The notes: generated by a model not told the origin, from the letters alone. Counted from the stretch's first letter, positions 30,637 to 40,019 are shown. The stretch: DNA of 64,000 bases from an uncultured Pontibacter sp. (GCA_947499125.1 CANMMP010000005.1:248001-312000), one strand, 5' to 3'. A program made the numbers and translations.

Positions 30637-31710
30637 ATGGTTAATACATCTTCTAAGTATAAAAGATTTAGAAGAATAGGAGTACTTACAGTTTTTGCTG
30701 TATACTTTCTAATCTTAGTTGGAGGAATCGTAAGAAGTACTGGTTCAGGAATGGGGTGCCCCGACTGGCCAAAGTGTTTCGGTAGTTGGATTCCTCCAAC
30801 TAATGTTAACCAGCTTCCGGAAGATTACCTGGAAGTATATAAACAGAAAAGAATAGAGAAAAATCAGAAGTTAGGCGGATATCTTGAAAGCGCAGGTTTT
30901 GAAGAAATAGGAGCTTATATTTTTTCTCACCCCAGTCAATACATCGAGACCGAGTTCAATGCTACCAAAACATGGATAGAATATTTGAACAGGGTAGTAG
31001 GTGTAATAATCGGGATCTTGATTTTTCTGACATTATTATACTCTGTACCGTTTCTTAAAACTGACCCCACTGTATTTTACTTATCTCTGATCAGTTTTAT
31101 ACTGGTAGGCATCGAAGGCTGGTTAGGATCAATAGTAGTGTCAACTAACCTGCTGCCTATTACAATAACAATACATATGGCGCTAGCCTTAGTTCTGGTA
31201 GCGCTGTTGCAATATGCAGTTGTTAGAGCAGGTGAGAGAAACACAGAGACAACAATACCATTCAGTAACAGACTGAATGTGACAATCTGGGCAGTGTTGA
31301 TCTCAACATTTTGGCAGATCCTTATTGGCACACAGTTAAGAGAGGAAGTTGATATTATAGCTTATACCCTGGGCGATGCACGAAGAGCTGAATGGATCGA
31401 AAATCTTGGTTCAAGCTTTTATATTCACAGATCATTCTCTATAGTTGTTTTGGCGTTGCATGTTTATCTGGCTTACCTGCTTTATAAATTAAAGAACGAG
31501 CGTCTTAATTTCTGGACCCACACCATGCTGGTTATAGTTGGCTTGGAAATAATTTTCGGTATTATCTTAAGTTATTTCGCGATGCCTCCATTTTTCCAGC
31601 CACTGCACCTCACTTTTGCAGCTTTACTGTTCGGGGCGCAGTTTATGATTTTGATAGTGTATAAGTATGCCTCTAAAAAGGCAGTTAAACAGTCGGTAGC
31701 TTTAGTTTAG
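30637..31710 (+). CDS. ctaA: Haem A synthase (COX15/CtaA family)
   Basis: A 357-residue protein with about eight transmembrane helices. GGIVRSTGSGMGCPDWPKCFG near the start contains the two loop cysteines typical of CtaA. Conserved histidines occur in the NRVVG, HMALALVL, IHRSFSIVVLALH and PLHLTFA segments. The enzyme converts haem O to haem A for the aa3 oxidase. It begins 8 nt after ctaD and is followed by ctaB with 2 nt between. Confidence 0.93.
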   Translation: MVNTSSKYKRFRRIGVLTVFAVYFLILVGGIVRSTGSGMGCPDWPKCFGSWIPPTNVNQLPEDYLEVYKQKRIEKNQKLGGYLESAGFEEIGAYIFSHPSQYIETEFNATKTWIEYLNRVVGVIIGILIFLTLLYSVPFLKTDPTVFYLSLISFILVGIEGWLGSIVVSTNLLPITITIHMALALVLVALLQYAVVRAGERNTETTIPFSNRLNVTIWAVLISTFWQILIGTQLREEVDIIAYTLGDARRAEWIENLGSSFYIHRSFSIVVLALHVYLAYLLYKLKNERLNFWTHTMLVIVGLEIIFGIILSYFAMPPFFQPLHLTFAALLFGAQFMILIVYKYASKKAVKQSVALV

Positions 31711-31712
31711 AG

Positions 31713-32615
31713 ATGTTGATAGAAGAAGAAAAAGCGCTACTGCCACCACTAAGTATGGGACTTAAAGCGTCAGCATATTTTAAACTGTTAAAGTTTAGAT
31801 TAAGCTTTACAGTTGCCTTTTCGAGTGCAATAGGTTTTGTGCTTGGCAGGCCGGTGGCTAATTACTGGGAAATAGCTTTAGTGATGATAGGTGGCTTACT
31901 GGTAACAGGTTCGGCCAATATCATTAACCAGATCATCGAGAAAGACCTCGATAAGCTGATGAAGCGAACAGCAAAAAGACCATTGCCAACAGGGCAGGTC
32001 TCAGTTAATGAAGCAATAGTAGTTTGTGTTGTTACAGGCGTTGTTGGCTTAGCTATTTTAGCTTCTGCTTTCAATTTAATGGCTGCAGCATTTTCGTTAC
32101 TGTCTTTAATACTGTATGGCTTTGCTTATACACCAATGAAGCGCATAAGCCCGATCGGGGTATTTATAGGTGCTATACCAGGTGCAATGCCTCCGCTGAT
32201 CGGCTGGGTTGCTGCAACCGGAGCTTTAGGCGTAGAAGCATGGATATTGTTCGGCATACAGTTTATATGGCAGTTCCCGCATTTCTGGGCTATTGCCTGG
32301 GTGCTGGATGATGACTATAAGAAAGCCGGCTTTAAGATGCTGCCCATGGAAGGTGGCAAAAATCTGAAGACTGCTATCCAGATCATGATCTATACTTTGG
32401 TGCTGATACCGTTGAGTTTATTGCCACTACAGTTTGGCATGACAGGTACAACATCAGCGTTGATAGCCGTAGTTTGTGGCGTTCTATTTCTGGCACAAAC
32501 ATTTTATTTAATGCGCACCTGCTCTAAGAAAGCTGCGATGAATATCATGTTTGGCTCATTTTTATATTTACCGATCGTTCAGATCGCTTTTGTTTTAGAT
32601 AAAGTTAACCTATAG
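31713..32615 (+). CDS. ctaB: Protoheme IX farnesyltransferase (haem O synthase)
   Basis: A 300-residue UbiA-family prenyltransferase with about nine membrane helices. The Asp-rich prenyl diphosphate motif is present as ANIINQIIEKDLDKLMKRT, followed by RPLPTGQVS. A second motif, FWAIAWVLDDDYKKAGFKMLP, lies in the C-terminal half. It makes haem O from protohaem, the step before CtaA. The tight packing (2 nt before, 2 nt after) indicates strict co-translation with ctaA and the subunit III gene. Confidence 0.94.
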   Translation: MLIEEEKALLPPLSMGLKASAYFKLLKFRLSFTVAFSSAIGFVLGRPVANYWEIALVMIGGLLVTGSANIINQIIEKDLDKLMKRTAKRPLPTGQVSVNEAIVVCVVTGVVGLAILASAFNLMAAAFSLLSLILYGFAYTPMKRISPIGVFIGAIPGAMPPLIGWVAATGALGVEAWILFGIQFIWQFPHFWAIAWVLDDDYKKAGFKMLPMEGGKNLKTAIQIMIYTLVLIPLSLLPLQFGMTGTTSALIAVVCGVLFLAQTFYLMRTCSKKAAMNIMFGSFLYLPIVQIAFVLDKVNL

Positions 32616-32617
32616 TT

Positions 32618-33196
32618 ATGGTTACAGATATTCATAAAGATTACAAAGGTGGAGTCCATCCACTACAGTTTACGCTCTGGCTTATCATTATAAGCATACT
32701 GATGATGTTCGGCGCGTTTACAAGTGCATACATTGTTCGCCGCGAAGAAGGTAACTGGCTTGAATTTGACCTGCCAACTTCCTTTATATTGAGTACGGTG
32801 CTTATAGTGCTGAGTAGTGTAACGATGCAACTGGCCTATAACGCTGCCAAAAAAGATAACCTTACCATGGTGAAGCTAATGGTAGCTGCCACTATGGTGT
32901 TGGGTACAGCTTTCCTGTTTGCGCAGGTAGAAGCCTGGGGCGACCTGGTTAAAAATAATGTATACTTTGGTGGGGTTGATAGTAACCCTGCCGGTTCATT
33001 TCTGTATGTTTTAACTGGAGTGCACGGTTTCCACCTAATTACAGGATTATTGTTTTTATTAATGGTACTGATAGCAAGCCTGCAGTATCGGGTACACTCT
33101 AAAAATATATTGCGTATACAGTTATGTAATACGTACTGGCACTTTTTAGGAGGACTTTGGCTATATTTGTACTTCTTTTTACAGGTAAATCACTAA
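32618..33196 (+). CDS. Cytochrome c oxidase subunit III, short form
   Basis: A 192-residue protein with five predicted membrane helices and the COX3-family segments FGAFTSAYIVRR, LTGVHGFHLITGL and YWHFLGGLWLYLYFFL. Subunit III supports proton uptake and stability of the oxidase. It is one of two tandem subunit III paralogues. Many Bacteroidota encode both, but how they share roles is not clear. Confidence 0.92.
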   Translation: MVTDIHKDYKGGVHPLQFTLWLIIISILMMFGAFTSAYIVRREEGNWLEFDLPTSFILSTVLIVLSSVTMQLAYNAAKKDNLTMVKLMVAATMVLGTAFLFAQVEAWGDLVKNNVYFGGVDSNPAGSFLYVLTGVHGFHLITGLLFLLMVLIASLQYRVHSKNILRIQLCNTYWHFLGGLWLYLYFFLQVNH

Positions 33197-33216
33197 ACAC
33201 GTTTTATACATAAACT

Positions 33217-33963
33217 ATGTCTACTTCAACTACGCTGGAAGCACCTAACACAGGTACATGGGATGGCGGTAACGAACCATTGAAAGCGAGCTATGGAAAA
33301 CTCATGATGTGGTTTTTCCTGCTGTCTGATGCATTCACGTTCGGCTCTTTCTTAATTGTGTATGGCTTATCGCGCCACTCACATATGCCTTATACTGGTA
33401 AAGTAGAAGACTTCTACTTCTCTACAGAATGGTGGCCGATTCCGGAAAAAGTATTTAACGCATTCCCGGGCTTACACGGAATGGACCTGCCATTGGCTTT
33501 CGTAGCTTTAATGACCATGATCCTGATCCTAAGTTCTGTAACTATGGTACTTGCTGTAGAAGCCGGTCACCGTATGGATAAGAATGATGTGCAGAAATGG
33601 TTATTATGGACGATCCTGTTCGGTTCTATATTCCTTGGTTGCCAGGCATGGGAGTGGGCTCACTTTATAACCGGCGACGACAAAGGTATGTTGCTTGCGG
33701 ACGGTACTACTGTTTTTGGAGCCAATCTCACCGTTAACCAATACGGACCACCCTTGTTCGCTGACCTGTTCTTCTTTATCACAGGTTTCCACGGTACGCA
33801 CGTATTTTCAGGTGTAATACTGTTAATAATGGTTTTCATTAACACAGTTAACGGGGTTTACCATAAGCGCGGTCACTACGAGATGGTAGAGAAAGTTGGT
33901 CTTTACTGGCACTTTGTAGACCTTGTGTGGGTATTCGTATTTACCTTCTTCTACCTGATCTAA
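33217..33963 (+). CDS. Cytochrome c oxidase subunit III, long form
   Basis: A 248-residue protein with five or six membrane helices and COX3 motifs: FFLLSDAFTFGSFLIVYG, FITGFHGTHVFSGV and LYWHFVDLVWVFVFTFFYL. A polar insertion of about 45 residues between helices 1 and 2 (near residues 50-90), absent from the short paralogue, probably faces outside. The 61-nt gap to the next gene contains AACTATAG, one of few copies of that motif in the operon. Confidence 0.93.
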   Translation: MSTSTTLEAPNTGTWDGGNEPLKASYGKLMMWFFLLSDAFTFGSFLIVYGLSRHSHMPYTGKVEDFYFSTEWWPIPEKVFNAFPGLHGMDLPLAFVALMTMILILSSVTMVLAVEAGHRMDKNDVQKWLLWTILFGSIFLGCQAWEWAHFITGDDKGMLLADGTTVFGANLTVNQYGPPLFADLFFFITGFHGTHVFSGVILLIMVFINTVNGVYHKRGHYEMVEKVGLYWHFVDLVWVFVFTFFYLI

Positions 33964-34023
33964 TTATAAACAAGTATAAACTATAGCCTGGAGCTTTTAG
34001 CTGAAAGGATAAATTTATAAGAT

Positions 34024-34365
34024 ATGGCAACGCATCACGAACAAGACTTTACTGCTTCCGGCGATATTCCGAAGCCCCAGACCAAATGGATCTGGAAAAC
34101 GTTTTTTATACTGGTTGGCTTAACCGCTGTAGAATTCCTTTTCGCCTTTACCATGGATGCCGGAACGCTACGTAACGCTATCTTTATTATACTAACTATA
34201 TTTAAGGCATTTTATATAGTTGCGGAGTTCATGCACTTAAAGCACGAAGCAAAAGCATTGATATGGTCGATACTTTTACCGCTTGCGCTGGTAGCATGGC
34301 TGATGGTAGCTTTACTTGCAGAAGGTAGCTATTACTACGACTCGATAACAAATTACTTTAAATAA
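34024..34365 (+). CDS. Cytochrome c oxidase subunit IV-like protein
   Basis: A 113-residue protein with three membrane helices (about residues 22-42, 51-72, 80-100). The pattern FKAFYIVAEFMHLKHEAKAL is characteristic of bacterial CyoD/CtaF-like subunit IV. It is a small assembly or stability subunit of the oxidase. 10 nt before the SCO gene. Confidence 0.88.
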   Translation: MATHHEQDFTASGDIPKPQTKWIWKTFFILVGLTAVEFLFAFTMDAGTLRNAIFIILTIFKAFYIVAEFMHLKHEAKALIWSILLPLALVAWLMVALLAEGSYYYDSITNYFK

Positions 34366-34375
34366 CATTTACTGA

Positions 34376-35044
34376 ATGAGTAAGTTAAAGGCACTAATGT
34401 TAGGCTTTCTAATATTAGTGCCTATTTTCGTTTTTATATTTATCTACACTTTCGGGGAGCACCATTTCGGACTGAGAGGTTATTTCCCGGAAGTAGATGA
34501 AAAAGGGGAAGTACGCTTTGATGCTAAAGGCGATACTATTTTTCAACAACTGCCCGCTTTCAGTTTAACAGACCAAAGCGGAAATACTTTCGGAAGCGAA
34601 GACCTGGAAGGGAAGTATACTTTAGTTAATTTCTTTCACTCAGATTGCTCTGATATATGTGCTAAAATGAATGCGCACCTGGTCAGGGTTCAGGAATCTT
34701 ACCAAAACAACGAGCAGGTACAATTGGTTACTATTACATCAAAACCTGACACCGATTCAGTAAATGTGTTGCGAAAGTATGCAACAACTTTTAAGGCAGA
34801 TACGGCTAAATGGCATTTCCTGACAGGTGATAAAACTACGATCTATAGTTTAGCACAACAGGGTTTTCAAGTACCTTTGCAGAAGACAGGTGGCCCGGAA
34901 GATTTTCTGATGACAGATAAGTTTTTCCTGGTAGATAATAAGTTACGCGTGCGCGGCATCTACAACGGCACCGAAGTAAGTGAGATCGACCGCATGATAA
35001 TTGAAGTTAACGTGTTGCTGGATGGACAGAGTAAATCAAAATAG
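34376..35044 (+). CDS. SCO1/SenC family copper chaperone-like protein with altered metal site
   Basis: A 222-residue protein with an N-terminal membrane anchor (about residues 5-25) and a thioredoxin-fold domain. The CxxxC metal motif is present (HSDCSDIC, Cys91 and Cys95). The third ligand, a histidine in classical SCO proteins shortly before the LVD segment, appears to be methionine here (GGPEDFLMTDKFFLVD, Met179). SCO proteins deliver copper to the CuA centre of subunit II, which fits the operon. The change could alter copper affinity or redox behaviour. Its 3' end overlaps the next gene. Confidence 0.87.
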   Translation: MSKLKALMLGFLILVPIFVFIFIYTFGEHHFGLRGYFPEVDEKGEVRFDAKGDTIFQQLPAFSLTDQSGNTFGSEDLEGKYTLVNFFHSDCSDICAKMNAHLVRVQESYQNNEQVQLVTITSKPDTDSVNVLRKYATTFKADTAKWHFLTGDKTTIYSLAQQGFQVPLQKTGGPEDFLMTDKFFLVDNKLRVRGIYNGTEVSEIDRMIIEVNVLLDGQSKSK

Positions 35045-35579
35045 CTTACCGGATAATAGGGATAAACGAATGATGCTGCTGATCGCAGTATTGTCTGTGC
35101 TTATACCTGTTGTAGTGGGTGGGCTTTTCTTTTTAGATAAAACTACGGCTAACAGCTCGGTTGATGTTTCGTTTCAGCCACCTTTGCATGCCATTCTTAA
35201 TTCGCTTACAGCCATTGCGCTTATAGTGGGCTACATCAACATTCGGAAAGGAAATATTAAGATACACCGGGGAGCAATGCTAACTGCTTTTGGTTTATCG
35301 GCTGTGTTCCTGGTATCGTATGTTACGTACCATTTTTTAGGTGAGCGAACCATTTATGGTGGCGACGGCGCGCTAAAGTATATTTATTACTTTGTGTTGC
35401 TAACACATATTGTACTGGCAGTTGTTATAGTTCCGTTGGTTCTTTTGTCGGTTTATTTTGGTATTACAAACCAGCTTTCAAGGCATCGTCGTATATCAAA
35501 ATGGACGTTCCCGATTTGGTTGTATGTGGCTATAACAGGTGTTTTAGTTTACCTGCTTATTTCGCCGTACTATAGTTAA
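35022..35579 (+). CDS. DUF420 family membrane protein
   Basis: About 185 residues from ATG 35022, which overlaps the SCO gene by 23 nt; ATG 35070 or 35073 is an alternative. Five membrane helices are predicted. Conserved histidines occur in the PPLHAILNSL, YVTYHFLGE, LLTHIVLAVVI and LSRHRRISKWTFPIWLYVAITGVLVYLL segments, typical of DUF420/YozB proteins. These are repeatedly found with cytochrome oxidase genes and are thought to help oxidase assembly or haem/copper handling. Direct function unproven. Confidence 0.86.
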   Translation: MDRVNQNSLPDNRDKRMMLLIAVLSVLIPVVVGGLFFLDKTTANSSVDVSFQPPLHAILNSLTAIALIVGYINIRKGNIKIHRGAMLTAFGLSAVFLVSYVTYHFLGERTIYGGDGALKYIYYFVLLTHIVLAVVIVPLVLLSVYFGITNQLSRHRRISKWTFPIWLYVAITGVLVYLLISPYYS

Positions 35580-35604
35580 GTTAAATATCTGCAGATCGAT
35601 TATT

Positions 35605-35874
35605 ATGAAAAAGTCTGTTCTTAAAAGTACAGTGGCCCTGGCAGTATTATTTATACTCGCCTTTGTGCCTGTTACAAGTAATGCGCAATGTGCTATGTGC
35701 CGCGCTACCGTAGAGTCTAATGTTGGCACAGGTAGCAAAGAACCTGAGTCGCAGGTGGGTTCGGGGTTGAATACCGGTATACTTTACCTGATGGTGATAC
35801 CTTATATTTTGATAGGTACGGTGGGCTTTTTGTGGTATAAAAGTAACAAGAAGAAGAATGTCAGCACCAACTAA
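35605..35874 (+). CDS. Small CxxC membrane protein of the oxidase operon, unknown function
   Basis: An 89-residue protein: signal peptide or first helix (residues 8-26) ending in Ser-Asn-Ala-Gln, a short periplasmic segment with a CAMC motif (residues 29-32), a Gly-rich linker with VGSGLNTGILYL, one C-terminal membrane helix (about 55-78) and a basic tail. No named family recognised. The CxxC directly after the cleavage site and the place between DUF420 and DUF983 genes suggest a role in metal, haem or thiol handling for oxidase assembly, which is inference. Its end overlaps the DUF983 gene by 17 nt, so the two are translationally coupled. Confidence 0.75.
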   Translation: MKKSVLKSTVALAVLFILAFVPVTSNAQCAMCRATVESNVGTGSKEPESQVGSGLNTGILYLMVIPYILIGTVGFLWYKSNKKKNVSTN

Positions 35875-36244
35875 GTTAGAAGCTATAGTTAAGTTGCGTT
35901 GTCCACGCTGTCGTAAAGGGGAGATATTTACGCATCCGGGTTATCATATCACAAAGTTTGATAACATGCACGAGGACTGCCCGGTATGCGGACTTCACTA
36001 CGAAGTGGAGGTAGGGCTTTTTTATGGTGCCATGTACATCAGCTATGGTTTTTCGGTGGCACTTGTGCTTATAGTTGGCGTGTTGCTGTATTATCTTGCC
36101 GGAGATCCATCTACCTTAACCTATATACTTACTGTTTCAGCCATAGCAATCGTAACGGCTCCTTTCTCATTCCGTTATTCCAGAGTGCTGATGCTGCACT
36201 TCTTTTCAGGTATCAATTACAACCCTACTTACAGCAAGGTATAA
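35858..36244 (+). CDS. DUF983 family zinc-ribbon membrane protein
   Basis: A 128-residue protein starting at ATG 35858 within the end of the preceding gene. A four-cysteine zinc-ribbon-like region (CPRC near residue 14 and CPVC near residue 41) is followed by two membrane helices (about 62-83 and 90-110). The VEVGLFYGAMYISYGFSVAL motif is typical of DUF983. Family members often lie beside cytochrome oxidase genes; their function is unknown. Last gene of the respiratory operon as I read it. Confidence 0.86.
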   Translation: MSAPTKLEAIVKLRCPRCRKGEIFTHPGYHITKFDNMHEDCPVCGLHYEVEVGLFYGAMYISYGFSVALVLIVGVLLYYLAGDPSTLTYILTVSAIAIVTAPFSFRYSRVLMLHFFSGINYNPTYSKV

Positions 36245-36311
36245 TTCTGGACTGAATCAATAGGGCTTATCCTGCGTTTTAGTTAAATTCGTGGGATAAA
36301 CCTGCTATACT

Positions 36312-39300
36312 TTGAACCGGAAGCTAACCACCCTTATACTTTTGCTGCTGGCTGTGCTGTTTTTTCTGGCAACAGCTGCTGTGCATTTTAATGTGCTGAG
36401 CGTTCCCGGTTTAAGGACTGGGGCTGAGCAAAAGCTGGCCCAGATACAGGAAAACACAACTAAAAGTATAGCCGAAGCCCAAGAGCAGGCAGTAGCCATT
36501 GCCACAAAACTTCACCCCGACAGCGTTTCCTTCTCCAGCTTACTCGACAAAACAAAATATCCTACATTAGTTTACAAGCAAAACCGGATCGTATTCTGGT
36601 CGGGGCATAACACCCTCACCGACCTTGATTTTGTACCGGATACCCGGCTCACCACATTTACCAGCAGCGAGTATGGCTCTTTTATAGTTGTACCACACCA
36701 GGCGAAGGAGCACCGTATTTTTGTATACATACCCCTGGAAACAGATTACCGCATCAAAAACGAGTACCTGAATAAAACGCTCTCACCAGATATATTTGAT
36801 GAGCCAGTTGCAGGTATAGTGCCGGATAAGCGTATTTCGTTGCCCCAGATTACCTCGCCCGACGGGCAGTATCTTTTTTCAGTAGACGTTAACCTGGATA
36901 ACACTGACCATAACCGTCGAACTATAGAGTTGGTGCTGTTGCTGCTGGGAATTTTATGTTATGTATGGGCGGGAGTAGTTTATGCACGGCAACAGATAAA
37001 GCTGGCCAACTATAGCAGGGGTATAGTTACGTTCCTGGTTATGTTGTTGGTATTGCGGTTTGTTCTACTATTCTTTAACCTGCCATTTGCTATCAGCGAT
37101 GTAGAGCTTTTTAACCCAACCCTCTACGCGGCGTCTCGCTGGTCTCCATCTGTCGGTGATCTGGCCATAAACATGGTGTTGCTTTTAATAGTAGCTGTTG
37201 CCGGCTTATACTTGTTCTATAAGTATAACATACTCGCTCAGCTAAAAAATGTAAGCCCAGGCACGAGGCGCATTTTACTCGTGAGCTGTATGGTAGCTTT
37301 TTTCCTGCTGCTTATCATCCTGTTCCGATTCTACTACAGCATCTACCACAATTCGCCTCTTATTTTAGATATAAACCAGTCGTTGGAGTTTACAAAGTAT
37401 AAGCTTATACTTTATAGCATTATGCTGTTGCATACCATGGCGCTGTGCGGGTTTGCCTACATGCTTACCTCGGCTACTAACGTGCTATTGCAAACCGAGA
37501 AAAAGAACTGGGCATACCGTGTGTTGCTGCTGATAAGTGTTGTGCTGTTAGGAATTGTTTTGCTCTCTGAGTTGCAATTCTGGGAGGTTGTGGTGTTGGG
37601 CGCTTCTTTCTGGGGGATAATTATACTTTCGGCGAAGCATAAAAATGTGGTGAGTACTGCCTACCGGTCTTACCTGTTTATATTGCTGGTGGTTATGGTG
37701 AGTGCTTTTACCGGAGCTTTCGCGCTTTTCAGGCATTACCAGAACGAGGTAAAACTATACAAGCAATCCTTTGCATCAACCATAATTGAGGGGAACGATG
37801 TAGTAGGGGAGTATTTTTTAGATGAAGTAGCAGTCAAGATAGCAAACGACCAGCTTATCAGGCTAAAAATGCTGGGGCCTTATGTGGACGCCTCTTTTAT
37901 TAAACGTAAGATATCGAAGCAATACCTGAGCGATTATTTTGATAAGTATGAAACCAGTGTGTTGCTATTCGATAGCCAGGGGAGGTCGTTGGAGAGTGCC
38001 GATACAACGGCTGCCACTTTGCAGGAGCTACTTTTTAAATACAATACCCCCGATAACCGTACCGAACGTAAGAACCTGTTTCTGGTGCAGGACCCAACCC
38101 GTTACAACTCGCGCTTATACTTAAAACTGATTGAGGTGCCGGTTGGCTTTGGCCTGGAAGGAACTATAGTTTTACAGCTCAGCCTCCAGAAACTTCTGCC
38201 ACATAGTTTGTTGCCGGAGCTTTTGAGTAATCAGCAGCACAACCAGCCTTTCCGGATGGACCTGTTGAGCTACGCCATTTACGAAAACAACAAACTGAGC
38301 TACAGCGAAGGCGAATACGACTACGCCACTTACCTGGACCCTGCGCACATTGGCCATTCAGAGTTTTACCACGATGGGCATAACCAGGGCGATTATCACC
38401 ACTTCGGTGTTAAGGCCGGACCTAAAAAAGTATTGGTTGTAACAAACCAGAAGTATAGCGTAGGCGAGGTATTGTCGAATTTTTCGTTTCTCTTCTTGCT
38501 GTACATGCTGGGTTTTATTGTTGCTGGCCTGCTGGTGTATATTTTTAGGAGAAGATACCTGGGACAGTTTAAGCCAAACTTTAGTACCAAGATACAGGTG
38601 TTCCTGAACTTCGGGATCTTGTTGCCTTTGCTGCTTGTAAGTATAGCTATTGCCAGCCTTGTAACGGCCTCTTACAAAAAAGACCTGATGAACACCTACG
38701 AGCAACGTGGCAAAGCTATTCAGGAAACATTGAACGCCATGCTTGGCTCCGGGCTGTTGGAGCAGCGCAACGAACTGCAGAAACGTGTATCAGAGATCGC
38801 TTCTATTTCTGAAACAGATATTAACCTGTATAACCGCAATGGCCGGTTGATCACTACAAGTCAGCCGCTGATATTTGATGCCGGCTTGTTATCGAAGTTG
38901 GTGAACCCGGAGGCGTTTGCGGCTATTTCGGAAAGGCAGGCGCTGCGCGTGTTGCTGGAAGAAAAAGCCGGTAACCTGACCTTTAACGCGGTATATCTGC
39001 CTTTGCGACCTAACAACGACCCTGATGTGCTTGCTGGCTTTGTTGGGATGCCATTCTTTGATTCAGAAAAACAACTGGACCTGAAACTTATCGAGCTTAT
39101 AACGACTACGATGAACATTTTTACCGTGATGTTTATCTTGTTCATGCTGCTCACCTTTTTTGCCTCAAGGGCCTTAACCGTACCATTGCGCTTGCTGGCC
39201 GATAAACTGAAACGTACCTCCCTTACAGGTAAAAACGAAATGCTGGCTTACGAAGGAGCCGATGAAATTGGCATGCTCGTGAATGAGTATAACCGCATGC

Positions 39301-40019
39301 TGTTAACGCTGGAGCAAAACAAACAGGACCTTGCCATTCAGGAGAAAGAAGCCGCCTGGCGCGAAATGGCACGGCAGGTTGCCCACGAAATAAAGAACCC
39401 GCTTACCCCGATGAAGCTCTCGCTGCAATACCTGCAAAAAGCGATCTCGGAAAACAGGCCGAACACCGAACAGCTCATCAGTAAAATATCACAAACCCTG
39501 ATCACCCAGATAAACATCCTGAGCGATATTGCGACCTCTTTCTCGAGCTTTACCTCTATGCCTGAGCCTAAGGCAGAACTGGTAGATGTGGCTGCTGCCC
39601 TCCGCAAAGCCGCCGACCTGCATAACGACCCTGCCACCGCCAAAATAATAAAAGATATACCTGCCGAAGAAGTTTTAGTGCTGGCCGATGAGAGTTTACT
39701 TGTTCGTACCTTTAACAATTTGCTGCTGAATGCGATACAGGCAGTGCCCACCACCCGCAAACCGCTTATAAAAGTAGAATTGAAGCATCAGGATGGGGAA
39801 GTGCTGATAAACATACAGGACAACGGAAGCGGTATACCAGAGGATATCAGGAGTAAAGTATTTGTGCCGAACTTCAGTACCAAGTATACAGGTTCAGGTA
39901 TAGGCCTTGCCGTGGCAAAGCGCGGTATCGAAAATGCCGGCGGCAGTATCTGGTTCGAGACCGAGAACGGAAAAGGCACTACCTTTAAAATATCGTTACC
40001 GATTGCGGAGCATGCTTAG
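36312..40019 (+). CDS. Large multi-pass membrane sensor histidine kinase
   Basis: 1235 residues starting at TTG 36312. A stop at 36297-36299 rules out an upstream ATG, and the TTG reading gives a proper N-terminal membrane helix (residues 5-25). An extracytoplasmic domain (about 28-200) is followed by a block of about eight helices (200-475), a second extracytoplasmic domain (about 480-715), helices near 721-745 and 761-785, a third short domain, a helix near 933-955, and HAMP. The kinase core is intact: HEIKNPLTPMKLSLQYL (His1025), an N-box in NLLLNAIQAVP, DNGSGIPED and GSGIGLAVAKRG. No response regulator is adjacent, so the partner is unknown. The next gene overlaps its end by 8 nt. Confidence 0.9.
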   Translation: MNRKLTTLILLLLAVLFFLATAAVHFNVLSVPGLRTGAEQKLAQIQENTTKSIAEAQEQAVAIATKLHPDSVSFSSLLDKTKYPTLVYKQNRIVFWSGHNTLTDLDFVPDTRLTTFTSSEYGSFIVVPHQAKEHRIFVYIPLETDYRIKNEYLNKTLSPDIFDEPVAGIVPDKRISLPQITSPDGQYLFSVDVNLDNTDHNRRTIELVLLLLGILCYVWAGVVYARQQIKLANYSRGIVTFLVMLLVLRFVLLFFNLPFAISDVELFNPTLYAASRWSPSVGDLAINMVLLLIVAVAGLYLFYKYNILAQLKNVSPGTRRILLVSCMVAFFLLLIILFRFYYSIYHNSPLILDINQSLEFTKYKLILYSIMLLHTMALCGFAYMLTSATNVLLQTEKKNWAYRVLLLISVVLLGIVLLSELQFWEVVVLGASFWGIIILSAKHKNVVSTAYRSYLFILLVVMVSAFTGAFALFRHYQNEVKLYKQSFASTIIEGNDVVGEYFLDEVAVKIANDQLIRLKMLGPYVDASFIKRKISKQYLSDYFDKYETSVLLFDSQGRSLESADTTAATLQELLFKYNTPDNRTERKNLFLVQDPTRYNSRLYLKLIEVPVGFGLEGTIVLQLSLQKLLPHSLLPELLSNQQHNQPFRMDLLSYAIYENNKLSYSEGEYDYATYLDPAHIGHSEFYHDGHNQGDYHHFGVKAGPKKVLVVTNQKYSVGEVLSNFSFLFLLYMLGFIVAGLLVYIFRRRYLGQFKPNFSTKIQVFLNFGILLPLLLVSIAIASLVTASYKKDLMNTYEQRGKAIQETLNAMLGSGLLEQRNELQKRVSEIASISETDINLYNRNGRLITTSQPLIFDAGLLSKLVNPEAFAAISERQALRVLLEEKAGNLTFNAVYLPLRPNNDPDVLAGFVGMPFFDSEKQLDLKLIELITTTMNIFTVMFILFMLLTFFASRALTVPLRLLADKLKRTSLTGKNEMLAYEGADEIGMLVNEYNRMLLTLEQNKQDLAIQEKEAAWREMARQVAHEIKNPLTPMKLSLQYLQKAISENRPNTEQLISKISQTLITQINILSDIATSFSSFTSMPEPKAELVDVAAALRKAADLHNDPATAKIIKDIPAEEVLVLADESLLVRTFNNLLLNAIQAVPTTRKPLIKVELKHQDGEVLINIQDNGSGIPEDIRSKVFVPNFSTKYTGSGIGLAVAKRGIENAGGSIWFETENGKGTTFKISLPIAEHA

